From Roseburia lenta (GTDB taxonomy: Bacteria; Bacillota; Clostridia; Lachnospirales; Lachnospiraceae): a stretch of 64,000 nucleotides of DNA. Location of the stretch: contig NZ_JACOPG010000002.1 of the NCBI RefSeq assembly GCF_014287435.1, forward strand, positions 496,001-560,000, read 5' to 3'. Shown piece by piece: positions 16,018 through 24,999 of the stretch. The notes beneath the pieces are model-generated. The model did not search any database. It saw only the letters and a list, made by a program, of their open reading frames with translations, and had not been told where the DNA came from. Position 1 is the first letter of the stretch. Every line of letters begins with the position of its first letter. Position numbers and translations under genes: made by a program.

Positions 16018-17061
16018 CTATATCCACTTTCTGCTGTATTTATTTTTCGACATGCTCCACACGACCAAAAGAGTAACAGCAAAAACTAAGATCACATCCA
16101 CCAAACTCCTAATCGGTCTCCAACTAACATACCGGATTGTCAACCAATGCTGCAATAACAGAAGCGCAATCGTATGTAGAAAGTAGATTCCCATAGAATA
16201 GCATCCTGCAAAGAGTAGAACTCTGCTATACCATTTTCTGATTTGACGTTCTCTCCATATATATTTTATAAAAACGAATACTGCAATAGTCAGCCATATA
16301 GTTGTCGGAGAGTAATAATCAAACAATGTATATTCCAGTCCGTAGCCTCTATCCACTCGTATCGTCTGCTCGACAATAGATACAATACATGCGAATCCCC
16401 CTATGCTATATAGCACATATCTCTGGCCTTTGGTAAATTTCTTTTCTCCCAAATAGGCTCCCAGCACCACATACCCAGGATATCCATATACTGTGCAAAG
16501 ATTTTGATTTCCATTTGTCCATGTGTTTAAAAAGGAAAACGGTTCTAAATAAGAAAGTCCATTGATCAGACTCGCCATCATCCATAGTCCCAAAAATATT
16601 TTTACAACTTTTAGGGAATGATCCTGCACCACAATCGCTTTTAAAATAGGTAGCATGAAATAAATAGGGATCAGCGCATACATAAACCAAAAGGAAAATT
16701 CCAACTCTCCCGTGATAAATTTTTTAGGATATGCGAACAACAGTTCTCCAAAACTGAGTTGCCCATACTGTCCCAAGAAAAAGCGTGTGATCTTATGTAA
16801 GAGCCCATAAAGAAAAATAGCAATTAAAAATCTTGGAATGTTTTTCGTATATAATTTATGGATATTCAGTTCTCTGTCTTTCTGCAACAGAATTGCTCCC
16901 ATACAAACGAAGAACATAGGGACACAATAACGAGTTAGTCCAAGATAAACAATATGCCATACTCCCGCTTCAACACCTCCCAAAATGCTGATAACGTGTA
17001 TCAATACAACACCAATAATGGATATACCCCTTAATATATCTATATACTCTAGTCTCTTCAT
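16018..17061 (-). CDS. Acyltransferase-3 family membrane protein
   Basis: This 347-residue, ten-segment membrane protein opens MKRLEYIDILRGISIIGVVL with the family-3 R...H pattern, and TRYCVPMFFVCMGAILLQKD follows. CYSMGIYFLHTIALLLLQ is near the C-terminus. ATG at 17061 was chosen because GGGGAG lies ten bases upstream; the frame is open to a GTG at 17085 overlapping the previous gene. It sits between the intact fkbH-like gene and a truncated copy of it, as if inserted or brought in with a partial duplication. The predicted role is O-acylation of an exported glycan; acceptor and acyl group are unknown. Confidence 0.88.
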   Translation of the reverse strand: MKRLEYIDILRGISIIGVVLIHVISILGGVEAGVWHIVYLGLTRYCVPMFFVCMGAILLQKDRELNIHKLYTKNIPRFLIAIFLYGLLHKITRFFLGQYGQLSFGELLFAYPKKFITGELEFSFWFMYALIPIYFMLPILKAIVVQDHSLKVVKIFLGLWMMASLINGLSYLEPFSFLNTWTNGNQNLCTVYGYPGYVVLGAYLGEKKFTKGQRYVLYSIGGFACIVSIVEQTIRVDRGYGLEYTLFDYYSPTTIWLTIAVFVFIKYIWRERQIRKWYSRVLLFAGCYSMGIYFLHTIALLLLQHWLTIRYVSWRPIRSLVDVILVFAVTLLVVWSMSKNKYSRKWI

Positions 17062-17068
17062 TGATTTT

Positions 17069-18856
17069 CTACTCCCCATTGACACAGATCACATTGTTTT
17101 TCTTTTCCCAGACCAATGTGATCTCTAATTCCCATTCGCTGTTTCCGGCTGCATCACATGCCACCTGTGAAAATCCCATCTTGCCGTAGAAATCCTTTAC
17201 CATCGCATTTTTTGCAGTCGGATAATAGAAGCCGCGGATCTTTTTGATTCCCTTATTTTGACAGGTCTCTATCAGGGTATCCAGCATAGCGTATTCCATA
17301 TCCCTTTTTAAAACACGGCAACTCATGATCCACAATTCAATGTGACATTCTTCTTTAACCCTCTTGCCTATGACTACAGATACGATGCCGTTATCGCCAA
17401 ATTTGTCCTCTAATTTCCCGTATAAGGTAATATAGTTCTCATCTTTCGCCCGCATTTCCATCTCATCACGCGTATAGCGCTTCGTCGTCAGATTAAACTG
17501 GTTGCTCTTGTTCGACAACTGCGCCACACGATTCAAAGACATCTCATCAAATGGCAGGATCGTCCCTTTCATCTGCAAAGATTCCAGATATGCATGGTAG
17601 TCTGTAAAGGCATGTAGGCTTTTCTTTCGATCTGCATTGGCACGATACATCTCATTACGTTTCTGATCATCTTCGGACAAGATCGTTGTCTCAAAAAATC
17701 CATTGCGGTCTAAAATACGGATATAATCTCTTGCATCCCCGATCTCCGGCGCGCATACCCCATCTAAATTTTGCGCCACAATGCTGCGCTCTGCCGGATT
17801 GTCATCTACAAATACCAGGCTTTCTGGTAACAAATTTAGATCTTCTGCAATTTCCCTGAAATTCTGATCTTTTGGTTCCCAATTCGCTTTTACCTCAATG
17901 AAGTCCTGCATACAAAAGGCACTATCCGGGTGTTCTATACCCGCCTTGGCATTTTCAAAATCATTCTTAGAATCAATATTTAAAATTACACCCAATTGCG
18001 TCTGCTCTTTCACATAATTTTGAAATTCAGAATAGATCTGTCCCTCTGCGACTTCCTGCCCCAGTGCAATGTTTTCCACACCATCATCACCGATAACACC
18101 GCCCCATAAGGTATTATCCAGATCAAGCACAAGACCCTTCTTGTTTTTGCCAAATACGGATTTAATGATATTTGCCACGTTAAATGCCAGATACGGAATG
18201 GCATTGACATTTAAGGCATATTTATACATATGGTAGAAAAATGGATCAGACCATTCTGCCAGCCCATAATCAGCGGAAATATAATTGATATCACAGATAT
18301 AAAAATCCTCATGGTTGTCCGCATAATCGTAGAACAGCATATTGAGTCTGGTCAAAAAATTGACCTTTCCATGTCTATCACTGGCATCCCGATTGCCCAT
18401 AAGCCGATACATAGGCATTTCAAAATTATTCTGTATGATCGGGCAATGATATCGGTCAGCAATACTTTCCCAGATCGTGCAATATTTCTGATATTCCGCC
18501 TCCAATAAGTCTGTAATCCGGCTTTTGGAATCGCTCATTTGTGGATAACGCGTGATATTGCGATTACTGGTGTGGATATAGATTAAATCCGGTGCAAATG
18601 CCTCTAACTCTGCATTATCAAATACTGCATCCTCATAATACTTGTTATATTCGGACTCATAAAAACTTGGACGGATTCCCTGATTTAATAAAAATAATTC
18701 CAGAATCAGTTTAATATCATTTGTCGTAGATCCTCCTAAAATAGCAATCTTTTTATCGACAAAACGTTCGCCCTCTGCCAACAGTTCTCTTTTGATCCTT
18801 TTCTTTTTTGCTAAAATATAGTTTGCATCAAACGGATACAGTAATTCTTTTTTCAT
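17069..18856 (-). CDS. FkbH-like HAD-IIIC protein with N-terminal and GNAT domains
   Basis: The 595-residue product appears to have three parts. About 35-220 is a SGNH-like region (IAILGGSTTNDIKLIL, later YHMYKYALN). About 240-365 is a HAD phosphatase core with LVLDLDNTLWGGVIGDDG and VFVDDNPAERS. About 440-580 is a GNAT acyltransferase-like region (VSVVIGKRVKEE, IMSCRVLKRDMEYAMLD, FYGKMGFSQV). FkbH proteins load a glyceryl unit from 1,3-bisphosphoglycerate onto an acyl carrier protein. An ACP gene lies 5 kb upstream in the same direction, supporting such a role. ATG at 18856 has GAGGG eight bases before it. Overlap with the preceding acyltransferase gene suggests coupling. Confidence 0.88.
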   Translation of the reverse strand: MKKELLYPFDANYILAKKKRIKRELLAEGERFVDKKIAILGGSTTNDIKLILELFLLNQGIRPSFYESEYNKYYEDAVFDNAELEAFAPDLIYIHTSNRNITRYPQMSDSKSRITDLLEAEYQKYCTIWESIADRYHCPIIQNNFEMPMYRLMGNRDASDRHGKVNFLTRLNMLFYDYADNHEDFYICDINYISADYGLAEWSDPFFYHMYKYALNVNAIPYLAFNVANIIKSVFGKNKKGLVLDLDNTLWGGVIGDDGVENIALGQEVAEGQIYSEFQNYVKEQTQLGVILNIDSKNDFENAKAGIEHPDSAFCMQDFIEVKANWEPKDQNFREIAEDLNLLPESLVFVDDNPAERSIVAQNLDGVCAPEIGDARDYIRILDRNGFFETTILSEDDQKRNEMYRANADRKKSLHAFTDYHAYLESLQMKGTILPFDEMSLNRVAQLSNKSNQFNLTTKRYTRDEMEMRAKDENYITLYGKLEDKFGDNGIVSVVIGKRVKEECHIELWIMSCRVLKRDMEYAMLDTLIETCQNKGIKKIRGFYYPTAKNAMVKDFYGKMGFSQVACDAAGNSEWELEITLVWEKKNNVICVNGE

Positions 18857-19914
18857 GAGCATTTCCCTCTATTTTTTATCTTTTGCACCAACTGATATCC
18901 CAATAACGGCACGCCAATGCCCAGCAGTAAATAGACCGGCCACATATAGTCGAAAGAATGTGGCAGCGTCAGATACAATACCCGGTCCGGATCTCCTATG
19001 TGCGCCGCCCAGATACGATCAATGATCTTTATGAGCGGAAAATGCACCGCCATAATCCAGAAAGAAGCCTTTCCGCAGGATGCTATCAAAGAACCGATCC
19101 TGTTCAACCGGCTGATATATTTTGCCAGAGCCATACATACATAAATGCCGGAAAATGCCACCAGATACATTCCCGGATATAAAATACCGATGATCAGATC
19201 CAGACTATGATGAAAACTGATAAAATAAACGGCTAGTGCCAGGATGGCTGCTGCACATACAGACAGATATTGCTCCAGTCCTTTTCCGTAATTTCTGAGC
19301 AGATATCCTATCCACAAAAATGGCATGACCGTAAGCGATACCTGGATATTGGCAGGCATTAAAATAGATATAACGATACAGCCGACGATGGAACATACCA
19401 GGATGACTACAAACTGAAATGCAAATTTCAGATAGGAATTTCCTGTTTTCTTTTCTATTTTTCTGCTGATCGTAACCAGAAAGCTCAGGAATACAGATGC
19501 CATACAAAGTGCCGGAACAAACCACAAGGTTCCTCCCATCAATTCATTGGCTGTACCCAAAAGCACAAAAGCACAGGCTTCCGCTAAGGTCCGCAAACTA
19601 AAATATTCTGTTCCGATCGGCATAAAGCCCCAGCGGATCAGGGAATTATGTAATAACATAATGATCCAATAAACAATAACGTATTTGATCCAGGAAGACT
19701 TGAAGCGGTTGATCACATTTAAGTACGGATCATCCCCATATTTTTTTTCGCTATACATAAACCCGGAGATAAAAAAGAATAAGGGAATGTGGAATTCATA
19801 GACAAAATCATGTGCCCAACTACATGCATGTCCCAAAACAACACAAAGGATTCCTATCCCTTTTAACACATTCCAATATCGTCGATCCGGCATGATCGGA
19901 TTCTGTTCTATCAT
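18853..19914 (-). CDS. Acyltransferase-3 family protein (fucose 4-O-acetylase-like)
   Basis: This 353-residue membrane protein is close in pattern to the product of the next gene upstream. RRYWNVLKGIGILCVVLGHA carries the conserved His, and FHIPLFFFISGFMYSEKKYG matches the fucose 4-O-acetylase branch. About ten hydrophobic segments follow. The start overlaps the upstream acyltransferase stop by four bases (ATGA), and its stop overlaps the fkbH-like start. The tandem pair looks like a duplication that diverged, perhaps to modify different positions or sugars. Confidence 0.9.
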   Translation of the reverse strand: MIEQNPIMPDRRYWNVLKGIGILCVVLGHACSWAHDFVYEFHIPLFFFISGFMYSEKKYGDDPYLNVINRFKSSWIKYVIVYWIIMLLHNSLIRWGFMPIGTEYFSLRTLAEACAFVLLGTANELMGGTLWFVPALCMASVFLSFLVTISRKIEKKTGNSYLKFAFQFVVILVCSIVGCIVISILMPANIQVSLTVMPFLWIGYLLRNYGKGLEQYLSVCAAAILALAVYFISFHHSLDLIIGILYPGMYLVAFSGIYVCMALAKYISRLNRIGSLIASCGKASFWIMAVHFPLIKIIDRIWAAHIGDPDRVLYLTLPHSFDYMWPVYLLLGIGVPLLGYQLVQKIKNRGKCS

Positions 19915-20987
19915 TTGGCAACTCCTTTCGACAGTCTATTCCAAAATGCCTGTAACAGTAATGGCAAGCCAATACCCCATACTAAATACAAAGGGATCAG
20001 CATATTGTGATTTCCTAAATAATGTTCATACATCATAGCGATATCCTGATGATATCCTGCATAGATACGATCAATGCCGCGGATAATCATAAAATGTGTT
20101 CCCATCAAAAGGAAGGATGCCTGTCCCATTTTGACGAATAAACTGCGCAGATAATTGCTTTTTTGCAAAACACAGATTCCCTTTGCCAGACACATACAGA
20201 CATAAAATCCCATAAATGCAGTCAGATACATGATCGGACTGACGTATCCATCCACCAGGCTATACAAATGATCTCTACTATAGATTGCAAGAAGCAGAAA
20301 CAGGATGATACCCACCCAGTATTTTATGTACTTTTCCAGATCGGACATATAATTGCGTAAAAGATAGCCAGCCCAGAAATATGGTTGTACCGCAAAGGCG
20401 ATCTGCATATGTGCAGGCAGATCCCAGCCATAGGCGATCATAAGATAGCCCACGATACTGCTGCATCCTATGACAATTCCCTGAAAGAGGAATTTGATCT
20501 TTTTACTTTTAAACCGATCTTCCAGCATACGGCTGTAATAGATAACAAAGCCCATGAAGGCAGAGCCGATCACAAGCACCGGAACAAACCACAGCGGACC
20601 TGCCAGAAGTTCATTTCCGTCTCCGATGACAGCGTACGCCATTTGTTCCACCATCTGTGCTTTTGTATAAAGCGGCTCATCTATGCGCAGCATATCATAA
20701 TACCCCAAGAAATTATGAAGTAAAATATAAACAATATATAAAGCAACATATTTTACCCAGGACTTCATACGCCCTTTGAGATTATCATATGGGGCATCCC
20801 CGTATTTTTGCTCATTATACATATAACCTGAGATAAAAAAGAAAAGCGGCACATGAAACAGATAGACAAAGTTCTGCACCGGCATGGCACAATGTCCGAG
20901 CACAACGCAAAAAGCGCCGATTCCCTTTAAGATGTTCCAGTAATCCCTTTGCAATTTTCCATTTTCATCCGTCATTACATTATTCAT
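19911..20987 (-). CDS. Acyltransferase-3 family protein (fucose 4-O-acetylase-like)
   Basis: The 358-residue product has RDYWNILKGIGAFCVVLGHC and FHVPLFFFISGYMYNEQKYG, sharing most motif positions with the protein encoded at 18853-19914. Like that protein it has a long C-terminal membrane domain. ATG at 20987 overlaps the stop of the SGNH gene; the open frame extends to 21065 but that part reads as a shadow of the upstream gene. It belongs to a run of overlapping genes from the MaoC hydratase to the FkbH-like protein, so a part in the acyl-ACP pathway or in acetylation of the same glycan is likely. Confidence 0.88.
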   Translation of the reverse strand: MNNVMTDENGKLQRDYWNILKGIGAFCVVLGHCAMPVQNFVYLFHVPLFFFISGYMYNEQKYGDAPYDNLKGRMKSWVKYVALYIVYILLHNFLGYYDMLRIDEPLYTKAQMVEQMAYAVIGDGNELLAGPLWFVPVLVIGSAFMGFVIYYSRMLEDRFKSKKIKFLFQGIVIGCSSIVGYLMIAYGWDLPAHMQIAFAVQPYFWAGYLLRNYMSDLEKYIKYWVGIILFLLLAIYSRDHLYSLVDGYVSPIMYLTAFMGFYVCMCLAKGICVLQKSNYLRSLFVKMGQASFLLMGTHFMIIRGIDRIYAGYHQDIAMMYEHYLGNHNMLIPLYLVWGIGLPLLLQAFWNRLSKGVAK

Positions 20988-22038
20988 TACGTTTTTCCAT
21001 TTCTTCGGTACGAGACAATAATCTTTCCTGCGTTTTTTCATAAATGCTGTCTGTTTCTTTTTCATGTTCCGGCAGTTCGTACTTTTCTTTCAGATAGTCT
21101 GCCATATAGTCTGTGATCTTAAATGCACCACGATAATTCACATGCATATTCTCGTTGAAATCCGTTTCATAGTCCAAGCCGATCTCATCTACATGATCGT
21201 TCAGATCCAACACTTCATAGCCTCGGTCCTCAATCTTCTTCTTGATATAATTGTAGTTGGCAAATTTGTCCTCTTCCAGATTATTCGGGGTATTTGTAAA
21301 GAGAATGTTTCCATCGAAAGTATCCAGATAATCCAGCAGTTCCTCTAAATACTGCTGGTTGTCACTTGAAACTTCCAGTGGCTTTGCGCTTCTTCTTGCC
21401 AGTGTTTCCTGTTTATCAAAACTTTCTGTATCATCATAGATATAGTAGCCCATAAAACTATCCGCATCCTGTCCAAAATCTGCCGCCGTCAACTGACTCC
21501 AGCGATTATGATAGAGCGTGAAACTAAAGTAGTAATCAAACGCATTGACACGGCTGCCCGTTTTTTTCTCCAAACGCTCCACCATATCCTTTATGGCTTG
21601 TGTCCGATTATGCGAAAACCGCATAGAATCCGTTACACGCCGAATATAGTTATCACAGAAGATCTCATTTCCCATCACATCATAATCATATGCCAACATC
21701 CGGATATCGATCAGATAGACCTTGGGATCCTGTGTCTTTTGCACCTCCTGCAAGAGATATTTCGTCAGTGCAACCGGTTGGCTTGCCGTTCCAAGCCCAT
21801 ACATCTGCACGCCATTATGCGCGCAGGCTTCTGACGGTATAAAGGACGACTGTACCGCACTGGCACCAATCCATACGGCATCCAGACTATTTTTATCCAG
21901 CCTGTAAAAGGTATCAAATTCTGCTCTGGAATGTGTATCGTCAGATATCCTAAGCACCTGCACCGCTCCCCCAAAGAGAAGCGCCACCACCAGAAGAAAT
22001 GCAATGATTTTTGTTATGTGTCTTTGTTTCGTTTTCAA
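20980..22038 (-). CDS. SGNH-type extracytoplasmic partner of the MBOAT protein
   Basis: This 352-residue protein has an N-terminal membrane anchor (about 10-28) and an extracytoplasmic SGNH-like domain. WIGASAVQSSFIPSEA holds the putative nucleophile Ser in GxS, GLGTASQPVALTKYLL follows, and NENMHVNYRGAFKITDYM near residue 305 holds the putative Asp/Asn-His end of the triad. MBOAT acyltransferases such as DltB, AlgI and PatA work with such partners (DltD, AlgJ/X, PatB), which move the acyl group to the polymer outside the cell. The TTG start has AGGAG six bases upstream and lies 9 bp after the MBOAT stop. DltD/AlgJ-like function is inferred. Confidence 0.8.
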   Translation of the reverse strand: MKTKQRHITKIIAFLLVVALLFGGAVQVLRISDDTHSRAEFDTFYRLDKNSLDAVWIGASAVQSSFIPSEACAHNGVQMYGLGTASQPVALTKYLLQEVQKTQDPKVYLIDIRMLAYDYDVMGNEIFCDNYIRRVTDSMRFSHNRTQAIKDMVERLEKKTGSRVNAFDYYFSFTLYHNRWSQLTAADFGQDADSFMGYYIYDDTESFDKQETLARRSAKPLEVSSDNQQYLEELLDYLDTFDGNILFTNTPNNLEEDKFANYNYIKKKIEDRGYEVLDLNDHVDEIGLDYETDFNENMHVNYRGAFKITDYMADYLKEKYELPEHEKETDSIYEKTQERLLSRTEEMEKRNE

Positions 22039-22047
22039 TATGTACTC

Positions 22048-23568
22048 CTAGAACTGTCCATATATAAAGGATGATGCATCGTAACCCGGACCGTAAACAC
22101 CGCAGATCAAGACTGCAAATAACAATACAAGATAAAGGATCCAGCGGACCGGCAATGCCTTCTTTGCCACATACATCCGCACATCCTCTTTTTGCTTACC
22201 ATAGGAGATCAGCCATACGATGACAGCTCCGATAACAAGAAGGAACCAGTCTGCACGCGATGCCAGTGGCAAAAGGGATGAAAGATTTGTCGGTTTAAAA
22301 CATCTTGCCCACATACGAAAACCATCTTTCATGCTGGCAGACCAACTAAACGATATGCTGGCAGAAAACAATACAAAGGTACGGATCCGCTGCCAGAGTT
22401 TCCATCCAAAACTCTGTGTCGGGATATGCATCTTCTCTATACACCATTTACCAATCGGCTCTAAAATCTGCCCACCAATGATCATAAGAAAGAAAAACAA
22501 ACCGGATCCGAAAACAAAGGTCCATGCTCCGCCGTGCCACAGACCTACAACCAGCCAAGTAAAAAACAGACCGATCCATGTCGTCATCTTCTTTCCCATT
22601 TTCTTGCCGAATTTCTTTTTCCACTTTTTAGCCCGCGTCTGCAAGCCTTTTGTTTTCAGGATTGGATACATGACATAGTCTTTTACCCAAGCTCCCAAGG
22701 TAATATGCCATCTTCTCCAATATTCGGATAGTGAGGTCGCATATAATGGTGTATTAAAGTTCTCCGGAAGTCGTATGCCAAACAATTCCGATGCCCCTAA
22801 CACAATATCCATACATCCGGAGAAATCCATGTATAACTGCCATGCGTAACCGAGTACCCCGATCAACACACACCATCCATAAAAGTCTCCCGACCAGATC
22901 TCCTGTACGATCGGCGCCATACGATCCGCGATCACCAGTTTCTTGAAAAGTCCCCACAGAATGCGCTGCAATCCAAAACAAAAGCCCTGATAGTCAGCTC
23001 TGTTTCCCGCATACAAATCCTGTTCGATCTCCTGATACCGTGTGATCGGACCAGAGATCATGATCGGAAAGTAAATGCCAAAAAGGCAAAACTTCAAAAA
23101 ATTCCTCTGCGGGCTGACAACGCCCCAATAGACATCCAAAATGTATGCGATATAACTTAATGTATAATAAGAAATCCCCAGCGGTGCTACTATCTGCCAA
23201 AGGAACAAGGTACTTTCCTTTCCCAGCAGATGAAGCAGGATATTGCCATTGGTCACAAAGAAGTTCATCTCTTTGTAATAAAGCAAAGCGCCTATCTGAA
23301 AAAGCACTGCCAGACAGGTAAGGATCCCTGCGGTATTTATCTTTGTAGAAACACCCTCCCTCTGCTGCTTGTCCGTCCGGATTGCCGCGCCATATGCCAC
23401 GAGGATCTGTAAGAGTGTGACGACAAACAAACGGAGTGATCCACAGACCACATAAAAGAACAGACTCGCCCCAAGCAAGACAAACCAGCGTTTTTGCCGC
23501 GGCACCAGACAATACAGCAAATATATGACTGCCAAAAAGGCAAAAAATTTAAGTGACGTGATTGCCAT
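22048..23568 (-). CDS. MBOAT family membrane O-acyltransferase (DltB/AlgI-like)
   Basis: The 506-residue protein has 10-12 membrane segments, opening KFFAFLAVIYLLYCLVPRQK. The MBOAT core is clear: ISYYTLSYIAYILDVYWG, FPIMISGPITRYQE, YMDFSGCMDIVLGASELFGI, SLSEYWRRWHITLGAWVKDY and GLWHGGAWTFVFGSG with the catalytic His. MBOAT proteins carry an acyl group from a thioester donor across the membrane. The adjacent acyl carrier protein gene, 12 bp upstream, makes a dedicated acyl-ACP the probable donor, as D-alanyl carrier protein is for DltB. No dltA-like ligase is in the window, so the group is probably not D-alanine. Confidence 0.93.
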   Translation of the reverse strand: MAITSLKFFAFLAVIYLLYCLVPRQKRWFVLLGASLFFYVVCGSLRLFVVTLLQILVAYGAAIRTDKQQREGVSTKINTAGILTCLAVLFQIGALLYYKEMNFFVTNGNILLHLLGKESTLFLWQIVAPLGISYYTLSYIAYILDVYWGVVSPQRNFLKFCLFGIYFPIMISGPITRYQEIEQDLYAGNRADYQGFCFGLQRILWGLFKKLVIADRMAPIVQEIWSGDFYGWCVLIGVLGYAWQLYMDFSGCMDIVLGASELFGIRLPENFNTPLYATSLSEYWRRWHITLGAWVKDYVMYPILKTKGLQTRAKKWKKKFGKKMGKKMTTWIGLFFTWLVVGLWHGGAWTFVFGSGLFFFLMIIGGQILEPIGKWCIEKMHIPTQSFGWKLWQRIRTFVLFSASISFSWSASMKDGFRMWARCFKPTNLSSLLPLASRADWFLLVIGAVIVWLISYGKQKEDVRMYVAKKALPVRWILYLVLLFAVLICGVYGPGYDASSFIYGQF

Positions 23569-23580
23569 GTCCTTCCCCGC

Positions 23581-23826
23581 CTACTTAGTCGCTCTCTCGA
23601 TGATAATATCTACCATCTCACCTACATTTTTCATTTCATGTACTTCACCCATGGTAAACTTCATGCCAAACTGATTTTCAATCTCAACTACCAGATTGAT
23701 ATGCTCCAGGGAATCCCAATCTTCAATATCATCCGATGTGGTCGCATCGGTCAATCGAATATCTTCATCATCAAAAACATCCCAAAAAATCTCATGTAAT
23801 CTTTCAAACACTTCTTCTCTACTCAT
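23581..23826 (-). CDS. Acyl carrier protein
   Basis: This 81-residue acidic protein has the phosphopantetheine site DWDSLEHINLVVEIE with Ser39, plus typical four-helix flanks (FERLHEIFWDVF; GEVHEMKNVGEMVDII). It would carry an acyl chain as a thioester. It is not the fatty-acid-synthesis ACP by context: its neighbours are an SDR reductase and MaoC-like hydratase on one side and an MBOAT acyltransferase on the other. That places it as the donor for surface-polymer acylation. A strong GGAG site precedes ATG. Confidence 0.92.
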   Translation of the reverse strand: MSREEVFERLHEIFWDVFDDEDIRLTDATTSDDIEDWDSLEHINLVVEIENQFGMKFTMGEVHEMKNVGEMVDIIIERATK

Positions 23827-23845
23827 CTGTTTGTTCTCCTTTTCT

Positions 23846-24583
23846 TTATCTCATGCCACCGGTAATGGCAATATTTTGTCCGGTAATCGCCTCTGCTGCA
23901 TCAGACAAGAGATATGCCAGCATCGGCACCACATCATCCACTTGCAGATTGCGTTTCAAGGGACTTTTGGCTGCATTTTCTTCCACGATCAAATCCGGCA
24001 GATCACTGAGGAATTTGGTGTCGATCATCTCCGGGGAAATGCCATTGACTGTGATCCCCTTGCTATCATATTCTGTTGCCAGAGCTTTCATCAGCCCCAA
24101 CAGGGCATACTTGGATGTCACATAAGCACTCTGATACTTAGGTGGCAGTCCCAGACAATAGGATGTCAGCATGAATACAACCCTGCCATACTTTTGTTTA
24201 CTCATATGTGGCATAAAACTCTGTAGTATATGAAAAATAGATCTGACCGAAACTTCAAATGCCTGATCTAATCTGACCGAATCCATCTTGTGAAACCGCT
24301 CATTCGTAGTCTTTGGCGCTGCCAGATGCACGATATGGTCCGGCAGCCACTGTTCTTTTATCATCCCATCGATCATCGCCTGTACTTCTTTGGGATCTGC
24401 CAGATCTGCTTTGACCTTTTGGATCTTGCCCGGGAACTTTTGCGCAAGAGCGTCGATACTCTCATGACTATGACAATAATGTGCTACGATCGTGTCATAC
24501 TGATCTGCTATTTGCAGGATCAATGCCTGCCCGACATCGGATGATGCCCCCGTGACAAATAAGACTTTTTTCTCTCTGCTCAT
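23846..24583 (-). CDS. SDR-family reductase (FabG-like)
   Basis: The 245-residue enzyme has the NAD(P)-binding motif VTGASSDVGQA at the N-terminus, HLAAPKT for the NNAG-like strand, catalytic Ser in MLTSYCLGL, the YVTSK active site and the C-terminal GQNIAITGGM usual in 3-oxoacyl-ACP reductases. ATG at 24583 overlaps the MaoC-like stop (TAATG), which indicates coupling. With the hydratase and the ACP it could shape a short hydroxyacyl group. The N-terminal TGASSDVG differs from the commoner TGASRGIG, so cofactor choice may differ. The substrate is not known. Confidence 0.88.
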   Translation of the reverse strand: MSREKKVLFVTGASSDVGQALILQIADQYDTIVAHYCHSHESIDALAQKFPGKIQKVKADLADPKEVQAMIDGMIKEQWLPDHIVHLAAPKTTNERFHKMDSVRLDQAFEVSVRSIFHILQSFMPHMSKQKYGRVVFMLTSYCLGLPPKYQSAYVTSKYALLGLMKALATEYDSKGITVNGISPEMIDTKFLSDLPDLIVEENAAKSPLKRNLQVDDVVPMLAYLLSDAAEAITGQNIAITGGMR

Positions 24584-24999
24584 TATAGCATGCACCCCGC
24601 TTTCAAAATACCTTTCGAAACTGTCTTACCTGTCTGGTTCCTGATCACAAACTTGATTGTCAGACGTCTGACAGATTCATGTATTTCCTTCACTGTGCCA
24701 CTAATAGTCAGCTTATCTCCTATGTAGACCGGACGTGCGAAATCAATCTCCACGCCATGGATCAGGCAGTATTTCCCCGGCAGGTAGACACCTCCCAGCG
24801 TAGATATCTGCGATGCGATCAACATGCCATAAACCACACGATCTTCATATCCTCTGGCTTTGGCAAATTCTGTATCGTTATGTAAAGGATTGACATCACC
24901 GGATATATCCCGGAACTTATCCATCATTTCCCGGGTGATCTCAACTTGAAAAGATTCACTCAGACCCAGACTTATTTCTTCAAACCGATATTCTTTCAT
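24583..24999 (-). CDS. MaoC-like hot-dog (R)-hydratase/dehydratase
   Basis: This 138-residue single hot-dog protein carries the MaoC/PhaJ motif SGDVNPLHNDTEFAKARGYE with the catalytic Asp (about 35) and His (about 40), then RVVYGMLIASQISTLGG. Such enzymes hydrate enoyl-CoA or enoyl-ACP to the (R)-3-hydroxyacyl form, or the reverse. In a likely butyrate-forming clostridium crotonyl-CoA is available, so 3-hydroxybutyryl is a plausible product; this is inference. A good GGGAG site precedes ATG. The gene overlaps the 3' end of the upstream membrane-protein gene by 20 bp and its stop overlaps the reductase start. Confidence 0.9.
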   Translation of the reverse strand: MKEYRFEEISLGLSESFQVEITREMMDKFRDISGDVNPLHNDTEFAKARGYEDRVVYGMLIASQISTLGGVYLPGKYCLIHGVEIDFARPVYIGDKLTISGTVKEIHESVRRLTIKFVIRNQTGKTVSKGILKAGCML

